Part shown: positions 30,224 to 40,349 of the stretch, in pieces
Layout of the letters: each line of letters opens with the position of its first letter
Position numbering within the stretch: position 1 is the first letter of the stretch
Assembly: GCA_009843505.1 (NCBI GenBank)
Contig: VYDI01000023.1
Span: 35,288-99,287 of the forward strand
DNA length: 64,000 nucleotides
Direction of reading: 5' to 3'
DNA from: Holophagales bacterium
Lineage (GTDB): Bacteria; Acidobacteriota; Thermoanaerobaculia; Multivoradales; Multivoraceae
Program-made: the position numbers and the translations under genes
Notes under the pieces: generated by a model
Database searches by the model: none
What the model was told of the DNA's origin: nothing
The model's input: the letters and a program-made list of their open reading frames with translations, nothing else

Positions 30224-31449
30224 TGGACTTCAACGACACTCCCGAACAGGCCGCATATCGCGCCGAGGTCCGCACCTGGCTCGCCGCCAACGCGGAGCCG
30301 CGCAAGGATCGCCCAAGCGTCAGCCGCCGGCTCGACGCCGAGGAGGGCCTGCTGCTCGCCAAGGCGTGGCAAGCCAGGAAGGCGGACGCCGGCTACGCGT
30401 GCCGCCACTGGCCGGTCGCGCATGGCGGCCAGGGCAGGCCGATGATCGAGACGATCATCTACGACCAGGAAGAGGCGAACTTCGATGTGCCGACCGGCTT
30501 CTTCAGCATCGGTCTCGGCATGTGCGGCCCGGTCATGGCGCAGTACGCGACCCAGGAGCAACAGGCCCGCTTCATTCCGCCGCTGATGCGCGGCGAAGAG
30601 GTCTGGTGCCAGTTGTTCTCCGAGCCCGCGGCGGGGTCCGACGTCGCCGGTCTCCGCACCCGCTGCCACCGTGACGGCGACGACTGGGTGGTCAACGGCC
30701 AGAAGGTCTGGACCTCAGGGGCCCACTACTCCGACTGGGGCATCCTGGTCGCCCGCCACGATTCGTCGCTCCCCAAGCACAAGGGCCTGACCTTCTTCTT
30801 CATCGACATGAAGTCGCCCGGAATCGACATCAAGCCGATCAAGCAGATCAACGGCGGCTCCAACTTCAACGAGGTGTTCTTCACGAACGTCCGCGTGCCG
30901 GACAGTCAACGCCTCGGCGCGATCGGCGAAGGCTGGCAGGTGGCGATCACGACGCTGATGAACGAGCGCCTTGCCGTCGGCGACGCGCCGCCGCCGGACT
31001 TCCGCGAGGTGATGAAGCTCGCCGCCGCCTGCGAACTCGACGGCCGGTCCGCCCTCGAGGACTCCTCCGTTCGCGAGAAGATCGCCGACTGGTACGTTGA
31101 GGCGATGGGCATGAAGCACACGAAGGCGCGCACCATGACGGCCCTCTCCCAGGGCAAGGTCCCCGGACCCGAGAACTCGATCGGCAAGGTCGTCTCCGCC
31201 TCGAAGCTGCAGAACGTGTCCTCCTTCGGCGCGGACCTGATGGACATGGGCGGCGTCATCACGGACCCCTCCCTGATGCCTTCCGACGCCCTGTTCCAGC
31301 AGTCCTTCCTCTACAGCCCCGGCCTCCGCATCGCCGGCGGCACGGACGAGATCCTCCGCAACATCATCGCCGAACGCGTCCTCGGCCTCCCCGGCGAGAT
31401 CCGCGTCGACCGCGACGTCCCGTACAGCGACATCCCGACCGGAAACTGA
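30223..31449 (+). CDS. Acyl-CoA dehydrogenase, second of the second pair
   Basis: 408 residues from the ATG at 30223, which shares a base with the previous stop. Features: MDFNDTPEQAAYRAEVRTWLAANAEP, WCQLFSEPAAGSDVAGLRTRCHRDGDDWVVNGQKVWTSGAHYSDW (about 125-170) with the FAD-contacting WTSG, the IKQINGGSNFNEVFFTNVRVP strand, and the terminal GGTDEILRNIIAERVLGLPGE. It is the larger subunit type, matching 1166-2353. The gene ends in the palindromic repeat cluster separating it from the convergent DUF4175 gene. Confidence 0.93.
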   Translation: MDFNDTPEQAAYRAEVRTWLAANAEPRKDRPSVSRRLDAEEGLLLAKAWQARKADAGYACRHWPVAHGGQGRPMIETIIYDQEEANFDVPTGFFSIGLGMCGPVMAQYATQEQQARFIPPLMRGEEVWCQLFSEPAAGSDVAGLRTRCHRDGDDWVVNGQKVWTSGAHYSDWGILVARHDSSLPKHKGLTFFFIDMKSPGIDIKPIKQINGGSNFNEVFFTNVRVPDSQRLGAIGEGWQVAITTLMNERLAVGDAPPPDFREVMKLAAACELDGRSALEDSSVREKIADWYVEAMGMKHTKARTMTALSQGKVPGPENSIGKVVSASKLQNVSSFGADLMDMGGVITDPSLMPSDALFQQSFLYSPGLRIAGGTDEILRNIIAERVLGLPGEIRVDRDVPYSDIPTGN

Positions 31450-31456
31450 GTGCGGA

Positions 31457-31519
31457 GCCGGCCTGACGGCCGGCCCGTCTTTCCGGCCGCCTGCGGCGGC
31501 AGCGGGTCAGGAGACCCGC
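31457..31519 (+). repeat. Palindromic repeat cluster R5 (three hairpins), possible terminator
   Basis: Three adjacent hairpins fill the gap between two convergent stops: 31457-31474 (7-bp stem, loop TGAC), 31486-31500 (6-bp, loop TGC) and 31502-31519 (7-bp GCGGGTC/GACCCGC, loop AGGA). The second, with its flanks, is the reverse complement of the R1 middle module (19 bases identical, 31483-31501 region). The third matches the central hairpins at 38348-38367 and 43109-43130. It probably also limits transcription from both sides. Confidence 0.7.
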
Positions 31520-31535
31520 GCACCAGGGCGGCGCG

Positions 31536-34500
31536 CTAGCTCTCGCTGGCCAGCTTGCGGAAGTACTCGTCGACGAGTTCCCGATAGCCGGGCGGCACCT
31601 GGTCGGAGTTGCCGAGGTAAACGCGTTCGGTCTCGCCGCCGCGTAGCTCGCGCCACAGGCGGTACTCGAACTGCCGCAGGCCCTCGACGATCTCGTTGCG
31701 GAGTCGCTCGAGCGCCCGCGGGTCGCGGTTGAGGCCGAGCAGGCTCAGATCGCCCATCTGCTGGAGTAGCTGGTCGAGGTCGGCCGTGTCCATCCGCTCC
31801 CGCCGCAGGTCGTTCCTCAGACTCTCCAGGTCGGCGCGTCGCTGGTCGAACTCCCGGTCGATCTGCCGAAGGTCCTCGGACTGGAAGATGCCGGGCTGGT
31901 AGTAGCCGCCGGAACTCGAGCCGTACTGGCTGAAGCGGCCCCGGTTCTGGCCGCCCTCCGGGTTGGCCGCGTCGCCTCCAGCTTCCGAAGACGTGTCGCC
32001 CGGCCGCCCGCCCTGCTGCTGGCTCCCTTGCTGCTCACCGCCCTGCTGCTCGCCGCCCTGCTGCTCGCCGCCCTGTTCCCCGCCATCCTGTTGCTGGCCA
32101 TCCCGTTCACCCTGCTGCCCCCGACGCTGGCCGAGCCGGCTGCCCGCCTCGACACGATCGCGCAAACGGGCCTCCATCGAGGCCAGATTCTCGACGAGGT
32201 CCCGCGTCCGCTCGAGCATCCGGTCATGACGCTCGCCGCCGCCCTCACCGACGCTCTCACGCGCCTCGGCGATCCGCTCCGTCACGTCGTCGATGTCCTG
32301 CCGGATCTGGTTCTCGAACAACCGTGCGAACTCCGGATCCCGGCCGGCCAGCACACCCTTGGAGTAACGGATCTTCTCCTTCAGCTGCTCGTCGCGGATG
32401 ATCGTCGCCGACTCGCGCAGCTTCCGCGCCGTCTCCGGCTGATCGTTGCGGGCGCCCTGGCTCATCCGGTTGAGCTGCGCCTCCAGGCCCGCCACCTCGT
32501 CGGTCAGTCGGTCCTTGCGCTCCATGATCCGTTCGATGAGCTCGGAACGTTCCCGCGCCGAAAGCTCGTTTCGCCGCTGACCGTCCTCGCCTTCCCGACC
32601 GGCCAGTTCACCTACCTGCTCCTCGATCCGGCTCTGCATCTGGGACACGCGGCCGGCGCGCTCCTGCAGCTCCTCCATCTCCCGGCCGAGTTGCTGCCGC
32701 TGGTTGCGGTCCAGCAGCCGCCGGGCCTCACGCAGCCTGTCGAGAGCCGCGATCCCTTCCGCGCCGGCGTTCGACTGCGACCTGGACGAGCCGGCCTGGG
32801 AACGCCTCATCTGTTCCGCTGCCTGGCGTAGCGCCTGCGTCGTCTCCCGCAGTTCCGGACGCTGCTGCTCGCGCGCCAGCCGCTCCAGGCGCCGCGCCAA
32901 CTCCTCCGTTTCCTCGATGAGGTCCTGCTGTCGGCCGCCGCCACCGCCGCCTTGCTGGGAGCGGCTCCGCAACCGGTTCTGGCGCTCGTTCTCGCGCTGC
33001 TGGCGCCGGGCCAGCTCGCGCAGCTTCTGCATGAGTTCGTCGACTTCCGCCTGCGCCTGCTCGGCGGCGCCGCGCTGTACCGTCTCGTACTGGTTGCGCA
33101 GCTTGTCCAGTTCCAGCTCGAACAGGTCGGCGAGATCCTCGGACAACTGCTGGTTGCCACCGCCCCCTCCGCCGCTCTGATCGAAGGACACCCGCATCTC
33201 GCGGAACACGGACTCCGCGCGTTGCAGCGAGGCCAGTGCCTTCTTCTCCTCGGTCATCGCCTCTTCGGCCCGCTCCGCCTCGAGCTCTTTCTGCGCCGCC
33301 GCCATCTCGACGCCGGCCTGCTCGAGGAACCGGATGATCTTCGAGAAGTCGTCGTCCTGGAGCAGTTGCTGGCCCCGGTTGCCCATCCGCGTCACCAGCG
33401 ACCCCACCTGGTCGCGGAGCCGTCCCTGCATGAGGGAGACCGTCTTCAGGTTCTCGGACAACTCGCGCGCCGTGTACTCGTCCTCGTCACGCACCAACCG
33501 GAACGTCGCCGAGATGATCATCTTCTGCTGCACCGAGAGGGTCTGATCCAGGCCGCCCGCGCCGCCCATGCCGCCTCCGCCGCCCTGCTCGGCCTGGCGG
33601 TAGTTCCGGTCGAAGGGGCGGATCTCCAGGAAGTAGATGTCGCTGATCGTCGGCTCGGCGTGGCTGCGGTCCCAGGCCTCGGCGAAGTAGGAGATGGAGT
33701 CGCCGACCTGGAGGTCCATCTCCTCGAGGAAGAGCGTGTGTCCCACGCTCACCTTCTTCATCGAGGACGACGCGCTGTCGAACAGGGAAACGTCCGTCTC
33801 CTCGCCGCCGTTGACCGCGTAGCGGATGTTGAGGCGGCGCACGCCGTAGTCGTCCTCCGCCTCGACTTCGGCGAACACCTCGTCGATCATCGAAACCTTG
33901 ACGTCGCGGCCGGGCGCCAGGAAACGCACGATGGTGGGCTGATCCTCGAGAGCCGTGACCATGTACTCGGCCGACGCACGGTGCCACCTGCCCTCGTCGT
34001 CCATCAGCTCGATCCGGTAGTAGGTGCTCTCGTCCACCGTGTACGCCGCGACCAGCCGGTCGCCTTCGACGTTCAGGTCCCTGGGTTCGTCGCCTTCGAC
34101 CAGCAGCCGCCCTGCGTCGACCTCGAAGATCGGCAGAATGCTGAACCGCACCTGCGTACCCTTGAGAACCGCGATGTCGCCGCCGTCCTCGACCGTCTGG
34201 TCCGAGAGGCCGCTGTAGCCGGGGAAGCGGTACAGGAGATCGATCCGGTCGACGTAGGGCAGGTCCTTGACCCGGACGCGGTAGATCGGCGAGCGCACGC
34301 CGGAGGCGTCGACGTAGTAGTCCGTGTCGGCGCGCAGGTTCAGGGCGATGAAGTCGTGAGTGGCGGGTTCGCCGCCGATCATCAGGTCCCCGTCCTCCCC
34401 AGGTTCCGCGAACTCGAACCCGTCGCCGACGCGGTTCATTGGCCACTGCTGCCACTCCCCGTCCGGGTTGCCGGCGGCGTCGAGCGGCCTCAGACCGACT

Positions 34501-35213
34501 TCGACACGGTCCGGGTCGAAGCCCAGCACCGCCGCGCTGATCAACTGGTCGGAGCCGCGCGCCACCGTGACGTTGCCCGGCGCCACGACCAGACGGTACG
34601 GGTTGTCGACGGCGGCCGCCCGCCAGGGCGTGAACAACAGCATCGCGCCGTGCTGGAGGAAGGCCGGGCTGAGCAGCACGGCCACCATGCCAGCGCTCGC
34701 CACGCCGGCCAGGGCCGCCGAGAAACGCTGCAAGGCGCCGCGCTCGATCCGCGTCGCGAAACCGCTCTGCTCACAGCGTTCGATCGCGTCTTCCAGAACC
34801 CGACGCTGGAGTTCCGGCGACACCCGCTCCGCGTCCGCGGGCGAACCCTGCTGCACGGGACCCAGTTCCACCGCGCTCAGCACGGAGGCCTTGAGCGTCG
34901 GCTCGTGCTCCTCCACATAGAGCGCCACCTGGCGCTTGGACACCCGTCGAGCAAGAGGAACCGCGAGCAGCCGTACGCCGAGTGCGATCAGCGTCAGGTA
35001 GGCGAGCCAGCGGAACACATCGACGGCACGCTCGCTGTAGAGGAAGTAGTCCATGCCCCAGACCGAGACGGCGAACGCCGCGAAACCGGTCACGATCAGC
35101 GTGACCAGCCCGCGCAACGCCACCTTCATCCGCCAGCGCAGGCGAACGCGACGGATCACGCTCATCAGTTCGCCGTAGGTCGGGTCGTAGATCGGATCGA
35201 AACCGGAAGCCAT
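31536..35213 (-). CDS. DUF4175-type large membrane protein with coiled coil
   Basis: 1225 residues. Two hydrophobic segments near the N-terminus (about 32-52 and 66-84) are followed by a third at about 160-180. A beta-rich periplasmic region runs from about 190 to 540, then a long charged helical region (about 560-1060) rich in Gln, Glu and Arg with strong coiled-coil character. A Gly/Gln/Glu low-complexity stretch sits at about 1040-1100, and a C-terminal helical domain ends KLASES. This matches the DUF4175 (TIGR02302-like) type. It is the last gene of the minus-strand array, 13 bases after the BatA-like gene, so it probably works with the MoxR/DUF58/VWA proteins. Function is not established. 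Confidence 0.8.
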   Translation of the reverse strand: MASGFDPIYDPTYGELMSVIRRVRLRWRMKVALRGLVTLIVTGFAAFAVSVWGMDYFLYSERAVDVFRWLAYLTLIALGVRLLAVPLARRVSKRQVALYVEEHEPTLKASVLSAVELGPVQQGSPADAERVSPELQRRVLEDAIERCEQSGFATRIERGALQRFSAALAGVASAGMVAVLLSPAFLQHGAMLLFTPWRAAAVDNPYRLVVAPGNVTVARGSDQLISAAVLGFDPDRVEVGLRPLDAAGNPDGEWQQWPMNRVGDGFEFAEPGEDGDLMIGGEPATHDFIALNLRADTDYYVDASGVRSPIYRVRVKDLPYVDRIDLLYRFPGYSGLSDQTVEDGGDIAVLKGTQVRFSILPIFEVDAGRLLVEGDEPRDLNVEGDRLVAAYTVDESTYYRIELMDDEGRWHRASAEYMVTALEDQPTIVRFLAPGRDVKVSMIDEVFAEVEAEDDYGVRRLNIRYAVNGGEETDVSLFDSASSSMKKVSVGHTLFLEEMDLQVGDSISYFAEAWDRSHAEPTISDIYFLEIRPFDRNYRQAEQGGGGGMGGAGGLDQTLSVQQKMIISATFRLVRDEDEYTARELSENLKTVSLMQGRLRDQVGSLVTRMGNRGQQLLQDDDFSKIIRFLEQAGVEMAAAQKELEAERAEEAMTEEKKALASLQRAESVFREMRVSFDQSGGGGGGNQQLSEDLADLFELELDKLRNQYETVQRGAAEQAQAEVDELMQKLRELARRQQRENERQNRLRSRSQQGGGGGGRQQDLIEETEELARRLERLAREQQRPELRETTQALRQAAEQMRRSQAGSSRSQSNAGAEGIAALDRLREARRLLDRNQRQQLGREMEELQERAGRVSQMQSRIEEQVGELAGREGEDGQRRNELSARERSELIERIMERKDRLTDEVAGLEAQLNRMSQGARNDQPETARKLRESATIIRDEQLKEKIRYSKGVLAGRDPEFARLFENQIRQDIDDVTERIAEARESVGEGGGERHDRMLERTRDLVENLASMEARLRDRVEAGSRLGQRRGQQGERDGQQQDGGEQGGEQQGGEQQGGEQQGSQQQGGRPGDTSSEAGGDAANPEGGQNRGRFSQYGSSSGGYYQPGIFQSEDLRQIDREFDQRRADLESLRNDLRRERMDTADLDQLLQQMGDLSLLGLNRDPRALERLRNEIVEGLRQFEYRLWRELRGGETERVYLGNSDQVPPGYRELVDEYFRKLASES
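32010..32100 (-). repeat. Short tandem repeat encoding Gly-Glu-Gln-Gln units
   Basis: 15-base tandem units (CTGCTCGCCGCC-type on the plus strand) inside the DUF4175 gene encode GGEQQ repeats. Units are imperfect at both ends (QQGS, EQGG). Such runs vary in copy number by slippage. The stretch is likely a flexible linker between the coiled coil and the C-terminal domain. Confidence 0.7.
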
Positions 35214-35226
35214 CGGGTCTCCTCAG

Positions 35227-37392
35227 TCAGCTCTGCTCGCCGGTGGGGCTCCATGCTGTCACGACCGGCGCCGCGGCCTCGCGACGCCGGTTGCCGAACA
35301 GGGTCTCGGCAGCCAGGACCACAGCGGCGGCAGCGATCAGGAACCACCAGAGTCGCTGGCGCCGCTCGCGTTCTTCCGGAGTCTGGGCCGCCGCCTCCAC
35401 CGCCGGACCGTCCTCCTCCTCCCTCGGTCGAATGCGGGACATGAACTCGTCCAGATCGAGTCGGCTGAGGTCGGACTCCACGACGGGCACGTTGCTCGCC
35501 AGGGTCAAGGGCTCGGCGGAGATGTCGGCCCGCACCTCCCGGAACTCGTAGAAGCCGGGCTCCTCCACGTCCAGCAGCAGACCTCCGCCGTCCTCATCGA
35601 TGCGGTTCTCACGGCCCGACGGCGCGACCGAGACGTAGCCGTCTCCCCCGCTTCCCGGCGGCCCGCCCGGCAGTTCCACCTGGGCGACCTCGCCCACTCG
35701 ATACCAGGAGCGAGGCAGCGAGTAGCCCGCCAGGTACTCCACCGAGCGATGGACGAAGGGGAGGAAGACAGCCTGAAGCGGCAGCGTGTTCCAGAAGGTG
35801 TCAAACGAAGTCGGCAGCACCAGGACTCGGCCGGAAGCAGCTTCCGGCCCTCTGCCGTCCTCGGTGGCCACCGGCAGCAGGTCGAGCAACGCCGGCGCGC
35901 CGTCGTCGAAGCGCGCGATCACAGCCGAGCCTTCCGGAGGGACGAGCCGGTGATAGCGGAAGAAGGACGCGGAAGAGAAATCGCCGCTCCTGGCCGTGGC
36001 GAACACGTCGAAGACCGGATGGCCGGTGTCGAACCAGGCCAGGGAGCCGGCGCTGCCGGACAGCCGGTCCGCCTGCTGTTCGCTCGTCACGCCGAACTGC
36101 CTCAGCAGCCCGGCGGTCGAGGTCAGGCCGCGCTCGACCGAGAGCAGAAGGCCACCGCCGTCGCGCACGAAGCCGGCGACCGCGTCGCCCGCCGAAGCCG
36201 AAAGCTGCTGGGCCGCGTCGTTGATGACGACGACCGACTTGCCGTCGAGCATCGAGCGCTGGAAACCGGACGCCTGCACCCGGCTCACCCGGAAGAACGG
36301 CCGGCGGCCCAGAGCCAGGGCCTCTTCGAGATACCTGCCACGCCGACGGTCACCGTCCGGCTCGATCACGAGCACGCCGACCTCGTGCGCAGGCGACAAC
36401 ACGAAGCGGAACTCGTTGTCCGCGGCGAGGGAGTCATCCCGCAGACGCACCGTGCCGCGGGTGGTGCGCTGCCGTTCGAGCACCTCGGGCGCGAAGTTGA
36501 CCATCGTCGACGAGTCGACGCCGAGCTCGACCGCCCTGGTCTGGACCACCTCGCGATCAAGCAGCAGGTCGACTTCCGCCCGCAACGGCGTTCCGGCCGG
36601 GGCGGCCGAAGACTCGCGGGCGACCAGGTAGCTCACCCGGGCCGCTATCCCCACCTGTTCGCGGTCACCGCTGCGCGAATGGTCGAAGGCGACGTCGGTG
36701 AGGGCAGCGTTGCCCACCTCTTCGTCCTCCTCACCGACGTCGACGAGCCGCAGATCCACGCCGGCAGGCAGCGCCGCGACGTTCTCCGCCGTCCAGGACG
36801 AACGCTGGAAGTCGCTCACGATGAGGAGTTCGCGGCGCCCGAGCTCCCCGGCCTCTGCAAGCACTCCACGGGCCATCTGAATCGCCGGCAGGAGCGAAGT
36901 GGACCGCGGCGCCACGTCGACCTCCCGGACCATCGCGGCCAGCAGGGCTCCGTCCGACGTCGGCGCGCTCTGAAGTTCCGCCTCGTCCGAGTAGACGACC
37001 AGGGCGCCCCGATCAGCGGCGTCGAGCTCGCCGAAGGCCGACTCGGCCGCCGTGGCCGCCCGCTGCCAGCGATCGCCGAAGCCCATGCTGAACGAATTGT
37101 CCAGCAGGACGACGACCAGCCGGCTGGTGGAGGTCGCGCCGGCAGCCGCGTCGCCCTGCCACAGCGGCCGGGCGAAGGCCAGGGCAAGCAACGCCACCGC
37201 GAGACAGCGCATCAGGAGCAGCAGCACGTCCCGCAGCCGCCGCCGGCGCATCGAACGGTAGGGCGCCCTGGAGATGAACATCAGCGACGGGAACCGGATC
37301 ACGCGGGTTCGGTGCCGCAAACGGAGGTGGATGAGCACCGGCACCGCAATGGCCGCGAGACCGAGCAGGAAGAAAGGCGCCAGCAGACCCAC
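35227..37392 (-). CDS. BatA-like VWA-domain membrane protein
   Basis: 721 residues. Starts MGLLAPFFLLGLAAIAVPVLIHL, a membrane helix followed by RFPSLMFI, the usual BatA N-terminal domain; a second helix lies at about 58-75. The VWA domain (about 85-260) has the intact metal-ion site VVVLLDNSFSMGFG (DxSxS) and LLIVSDFQRSSW. The middle (about 340-560) has a GATase-like region with VVVINDAAQQLS and FVRDGGGLLLSVE. A C-terminal helix, WWFLIAAAAVVLAAETLF, precedes a short cytoplasmic tail. It lies seven bases after DUF58 and is part of a MoxR-DUF58-VWA set like Bacteroides-type Bat operons. Confidence 0.88.
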   Translation of the reverse strand: MGLLAPFFLLGLAAIAVPVLIHLRLRHRTRVIRFPSLMFISRAPYRSMRRRRLRDVLLLLMRCLAVALLALAFARPLWQGDAAAGATSTSRLVVVLLDNSFSMGFGDRWQRAATAAESAFGELDAADRGALVVYSDEAELQSAPTSDGALLAAMVREVDVAPRSTSLLPAIQMARGVLAEAGELGRRELLIVSDFQRSSWTAENVAALPAGVDLRLVDVGEEDEEVGNAALTDVAFDHSRSGDREQVGIAARVSYLVARESSAAPAGTPLRAEVDLLLDREVVQTRAVELGVDSSTMVNFAPEVLERQRTTRGTVRLRDDSLAADNEFRFVLSPAHEVGVLVIEPDGDRRRGRYLEEALALGRRPFFRVSRVQASGFQRSMLDGKSVVVINDAAQQLSASAGDAVAGFVRDGGGLLLSVERGLTSTAGLLRQFGVTSEQQADRLSGSAGSLAWFDTGHPVFDVFATARSGDFSSASFFRYHRLVPPEGSAVIARFDDGAPALLDLLPVATEDGRGPEAASGRVLVLPTSFDTFWNTLPLQAVFLPFVHRSVEYLAGYSLPRSWYRVGEVAQVELPGGPPGSGGDGYVSVAPSGRENRIDEDGGGLLLDVEEPGFYEFREVRADISAEPLTLASNVPVVESDLSRLDLDEFMSRIRPREEEDGPAVEAAAQTPEERERRQRLWWFLIAAAAVVLAAETLFGNRRREAAAPVVTAWSPTGEQS

Positions 37393-37399
37393 GACGGCG

Positions 37400-38293
37400 T
37401 TACCTGGCCTTCATCGCGTACAGCCGGGCGGACAGATAGCTGTAGAGCGCCGCGTCCAGAGGCTGGGAGATGTCGACCAGCGTGTAGTCGATGCCCGCCT
37501 CGACCAGGGACCGGTCCAGCGTCCGCGTGTGTTCCCGGATCAGCTCGAGGTACTGGTCCCGCAGCACATCCGGCATGACCGCTTCGCGCGCCCCGGTCTC
37601 GAGGTCCCTCAGGTCGAGCTCTCCGTCGAAGTCGAAGCGCAGCTCCGCCGGGTCCAGCAGATGGAAGAGGATCACGTCGTTTCCCTTGTGCCGGAAGCCG
37701 GCCGCGGTCCGGATCACCGTCTCAGGTTCCTCGTAGAAATCCGAGATCAGCACGACCATGCTCCGGCGCCGCACTGCGTCGACCACCTCGAGCAGCGGTT
37801 CGCGCAGGCTGCCGCCTCCCCCCGGCTCGATCCGGTCGATCGTGTGGAGCACGACCTGAAGGTGCTTGGCCGCCGGCGGCACGTAGTCGACGATCCCGCT
37901 GTCGAAAGTGACCAGGCCGATACGGTCCTTCTGTTTCGACGCGAAGTAGCCCAGGCACGCGGCGAGATAGCGCCCATAATCGAGCTTGGTCAAGGCTCCC
38001 GTTCCGAAGTCCATCGACCGGGAGACGTCGAGCGCGATCGTCAGGTTGGTGTTCGTGTCCGCTTCGAACTCCTTTACGTAGAAGCGGTCCGTGCGGCAGA
38101 AGAGCTTCCAGTCGACGCGCCGGATGTCGTCGCCCGGCTGGTAGGCCCGGTACTCCGCGAAGTCCATCGACCGGCCGAGGAACGGCGACCGGTGCAGGCC
38201 ACTGACGAAGCCCTCGACGACAGTCTTCGCGAGCAGGTCGAGACTGCTGATGCGCGCGAGCGTCCCGGTGTCGACGAACCTGCCGTACTTCAT
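37400..38293 (-). CDS. DUF58 domain protein (VWA-like)
   Basis: 297 residues, cytoplasmic, without signal or membrane segments. The DUF58 signature EYRAYQPGDDIRRVDWKLFCRTDRFYVKEFE lies at about 47-77. It is followed by a VWA-type domain with the complete metal site LTIALDVSRSMDFG (DxSxS) and RSMVVLISDFYEEPE. DUF58 proteins accompany MoxR ATPases and are thought to be their partners or substrates. The ATG has its own RBS-like GAAGAGGACG, which lies in a duplicated copy of the moxR 3' end. Confidence 0.92.
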   Translation of the reverse strand: MKYGRFVDTGTLARISSLDLLAKTVVEGFVSGLHRSPFLGRSMDFAEYRAYQPGDDIRRVDWKLFCRTDRFYVKEFEADTNTNLTIALDVSRSMDFGTGALTKLDYGRYLAACLGYFASKQKDRIGLVTFDSGIVDYVPPAAKHLQVVLHTIDRIEPGGGGSLREPLLEVVDAVRRRSMVVLISDFYEEPETVIRTAAGFRHKGNDVILFHLLDPAELRFDFDGELDLRDLETGAREAVMPDVLRDQYLELIREHTRTLDRSLVEAGIDYTLVDISQPLDAALYSYLSARLYAMKAR

Positions 38294-38343
38294 GGCCCGT
38301 CCTCTTCCGTCAGCTCATTCCACTGGGGGTTACCGGCGCCAGC
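38293..38343 (-). repeat. Direct repeat copy B of the moxR 3' end
   Basis: Roughly 50 bases here match 38386-38432 at about 80% identity, allowing a 3-4 base gap. Copy A holds the real moxR end (coding APVTPSGMK, then stop). Copy B, between the palindrome and DUF58, still reads LAPVTPSGM followed by a stop but is detached from moxR. The repeat supplies the region just ahead of the DUF58 start codon. Confidence 0.75.
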
Positions 38344-38379
38344 GTGACGCGGGTCCTCTGACCCGCGATCCGACGCTGG
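38339..38379 (-). repeat. Palindromic repeat R6 between moxR and DUF58
   Basis: An outer 7-bp stem (38339-38345 with 38373-38379) encloses a perfect 8-bp hairpin, CGCGGGTC/GACCCGCG with loop CTCT (38348-38367). The inner hairpin is the module also present at 31502-31519 and 43109-43130. It sits between two copies of the moxR 3' end, like an insertion flanked by a long duplication. It could weaken readthrough from moxR to DUF58. Confidence 0.75.
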
Positions 38380-38398
38380 CGGCACTGGCCCGCCCTCT

Positions 38399-39493
<1,095 letters not shown>

Positions 39494-39530
39494 CCTTGGG
39501 GGATCGGGGCCGCGCCCGTTCGGGAACGGC

Positions 39531-40349
39531 TCAGTGGGTCATCCCGTAGATCAGGTAGTTGACCCCGAGCTTGAAGCCCTTCTGGGTCACGTCCACCGGG
39601 TAGAAGGTGGTCTCCGACCACTCCCAGAAATCGCCGATGTCCATGTTGTAGTTGATGACGGCCATCAGCCGCCGGCTCGGATCGTTGTCCTCGAAGACGC
39701 CGTAGATGCGGCCCCGCACGGGATAGAAGCGGACATCCTCAATGTCGAAGTTGATGTCCTCGAGCACGAAGAAGGAGCGGAAGACCGGATGATCGACGGT
39801 AAGCGGCACGAGTTCGTAGCCGGGCAGCAGCCGCCCCATCTGCCGCTCGAAGTTCTCCCACTGCACGGGATAGCCGCGCACGTCGAAGAAATCGTCGAAG
39901 ACCAGGAAGCCTCCCTTGAACAGGTAGGAGCGAAGGTTCTCGAGCTCCTCCTCCGTCGGGTTCCAGAAACCCGGCTCGCAGAGATAGGCCCAGGGATGCT
40001 CGAACAGCCGCGGATCGGTCAACTCGAGGACGTTGCCGCCCTCCGTCTGCACCTCGATGTCGGTGATCTCGTCGACGATGCGCGTGAAGTTCTCCTCGGC
40101 GAACGGGTAGTCGTGGTTCCACTTCAGGTCGAGGCCCCACATGAAGGGACCGCCGCCCCAGATCGTCGGCTCGAAACGGATCCGGGCGAACGTGAAGCCT
40201 CCCGAGTAGGGGAACGACTGGGTCTCTACCCTGGGCGCGGCAGGGCGCCAGTTCTCGTCGCGCGCGGACAGACCGCCCGCCAGCAGGGCGAGCGCCAGAA
40301 CACCCGCCAAGGCACAACGCGTCCGACGTTTGCTGCGCGCTCCGGTCAC
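39531..40349 (-). CDS. Exported DUF4159 protein (copy b)
   Basis: 272 residues from a GTG at 40349, whose GTGA overlaps the stop of the upstream TPR gene by four bases; this coupling decides the start. A signal peptide is visible (basic GARSKRRTR, then ALAGVLALALLAGGLSA). The DUF4159 domain spans most of the rest: FTFARIRFEPTIWGGG, LRSYLFKGGFLVFDDFFDVRGYPVQWENFERQM, GRIYGVFEDNDPSRRLMAVINYNMDIGDFWEWSETTFYPVD and KLGVNYLIYGMTH. It is a paralogue of the gene at 46575-47459. DUF4159 has a GATase-like fold, but no function is known. Confidence 0.88.
   Translation of the reverse strand: MTGARSKRRTRCALAGVLALALLAGGLSARDENWRPAAPRVETQSFPYSGGFTFARIRFEPTIWGGGPFMWGLDLKWNHDYPFAEENFTRIVDEITDIEVQTEGGNVLELTDPRLFEHPWAYLCEPGFWNPTEEELENLRSYLFKGGFLVFDDFFDVRGYPVQWENFERQMGRLLPGYELVPLTVDHPVFRSFFVLEDINFDIEDVRFYPVRGRIYGVFEDNDPSRRLMAVINYNMDIGDFWEWSETTFYPVDVTQKGFKLGVNYLIYGMTH

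Noticed and set aside
32010..32100. CRISPR-like short repeats
   Set aside because: Units are 15 bases without spacers and lie in frame inside the DUF4175 gene as Gly/Gln/Glu repeats.
32952..35444. 830-residue plus-strand open frame
   Set aside because: Antisense to DUF4175, whose membrane segments and coiled coil are coherent.
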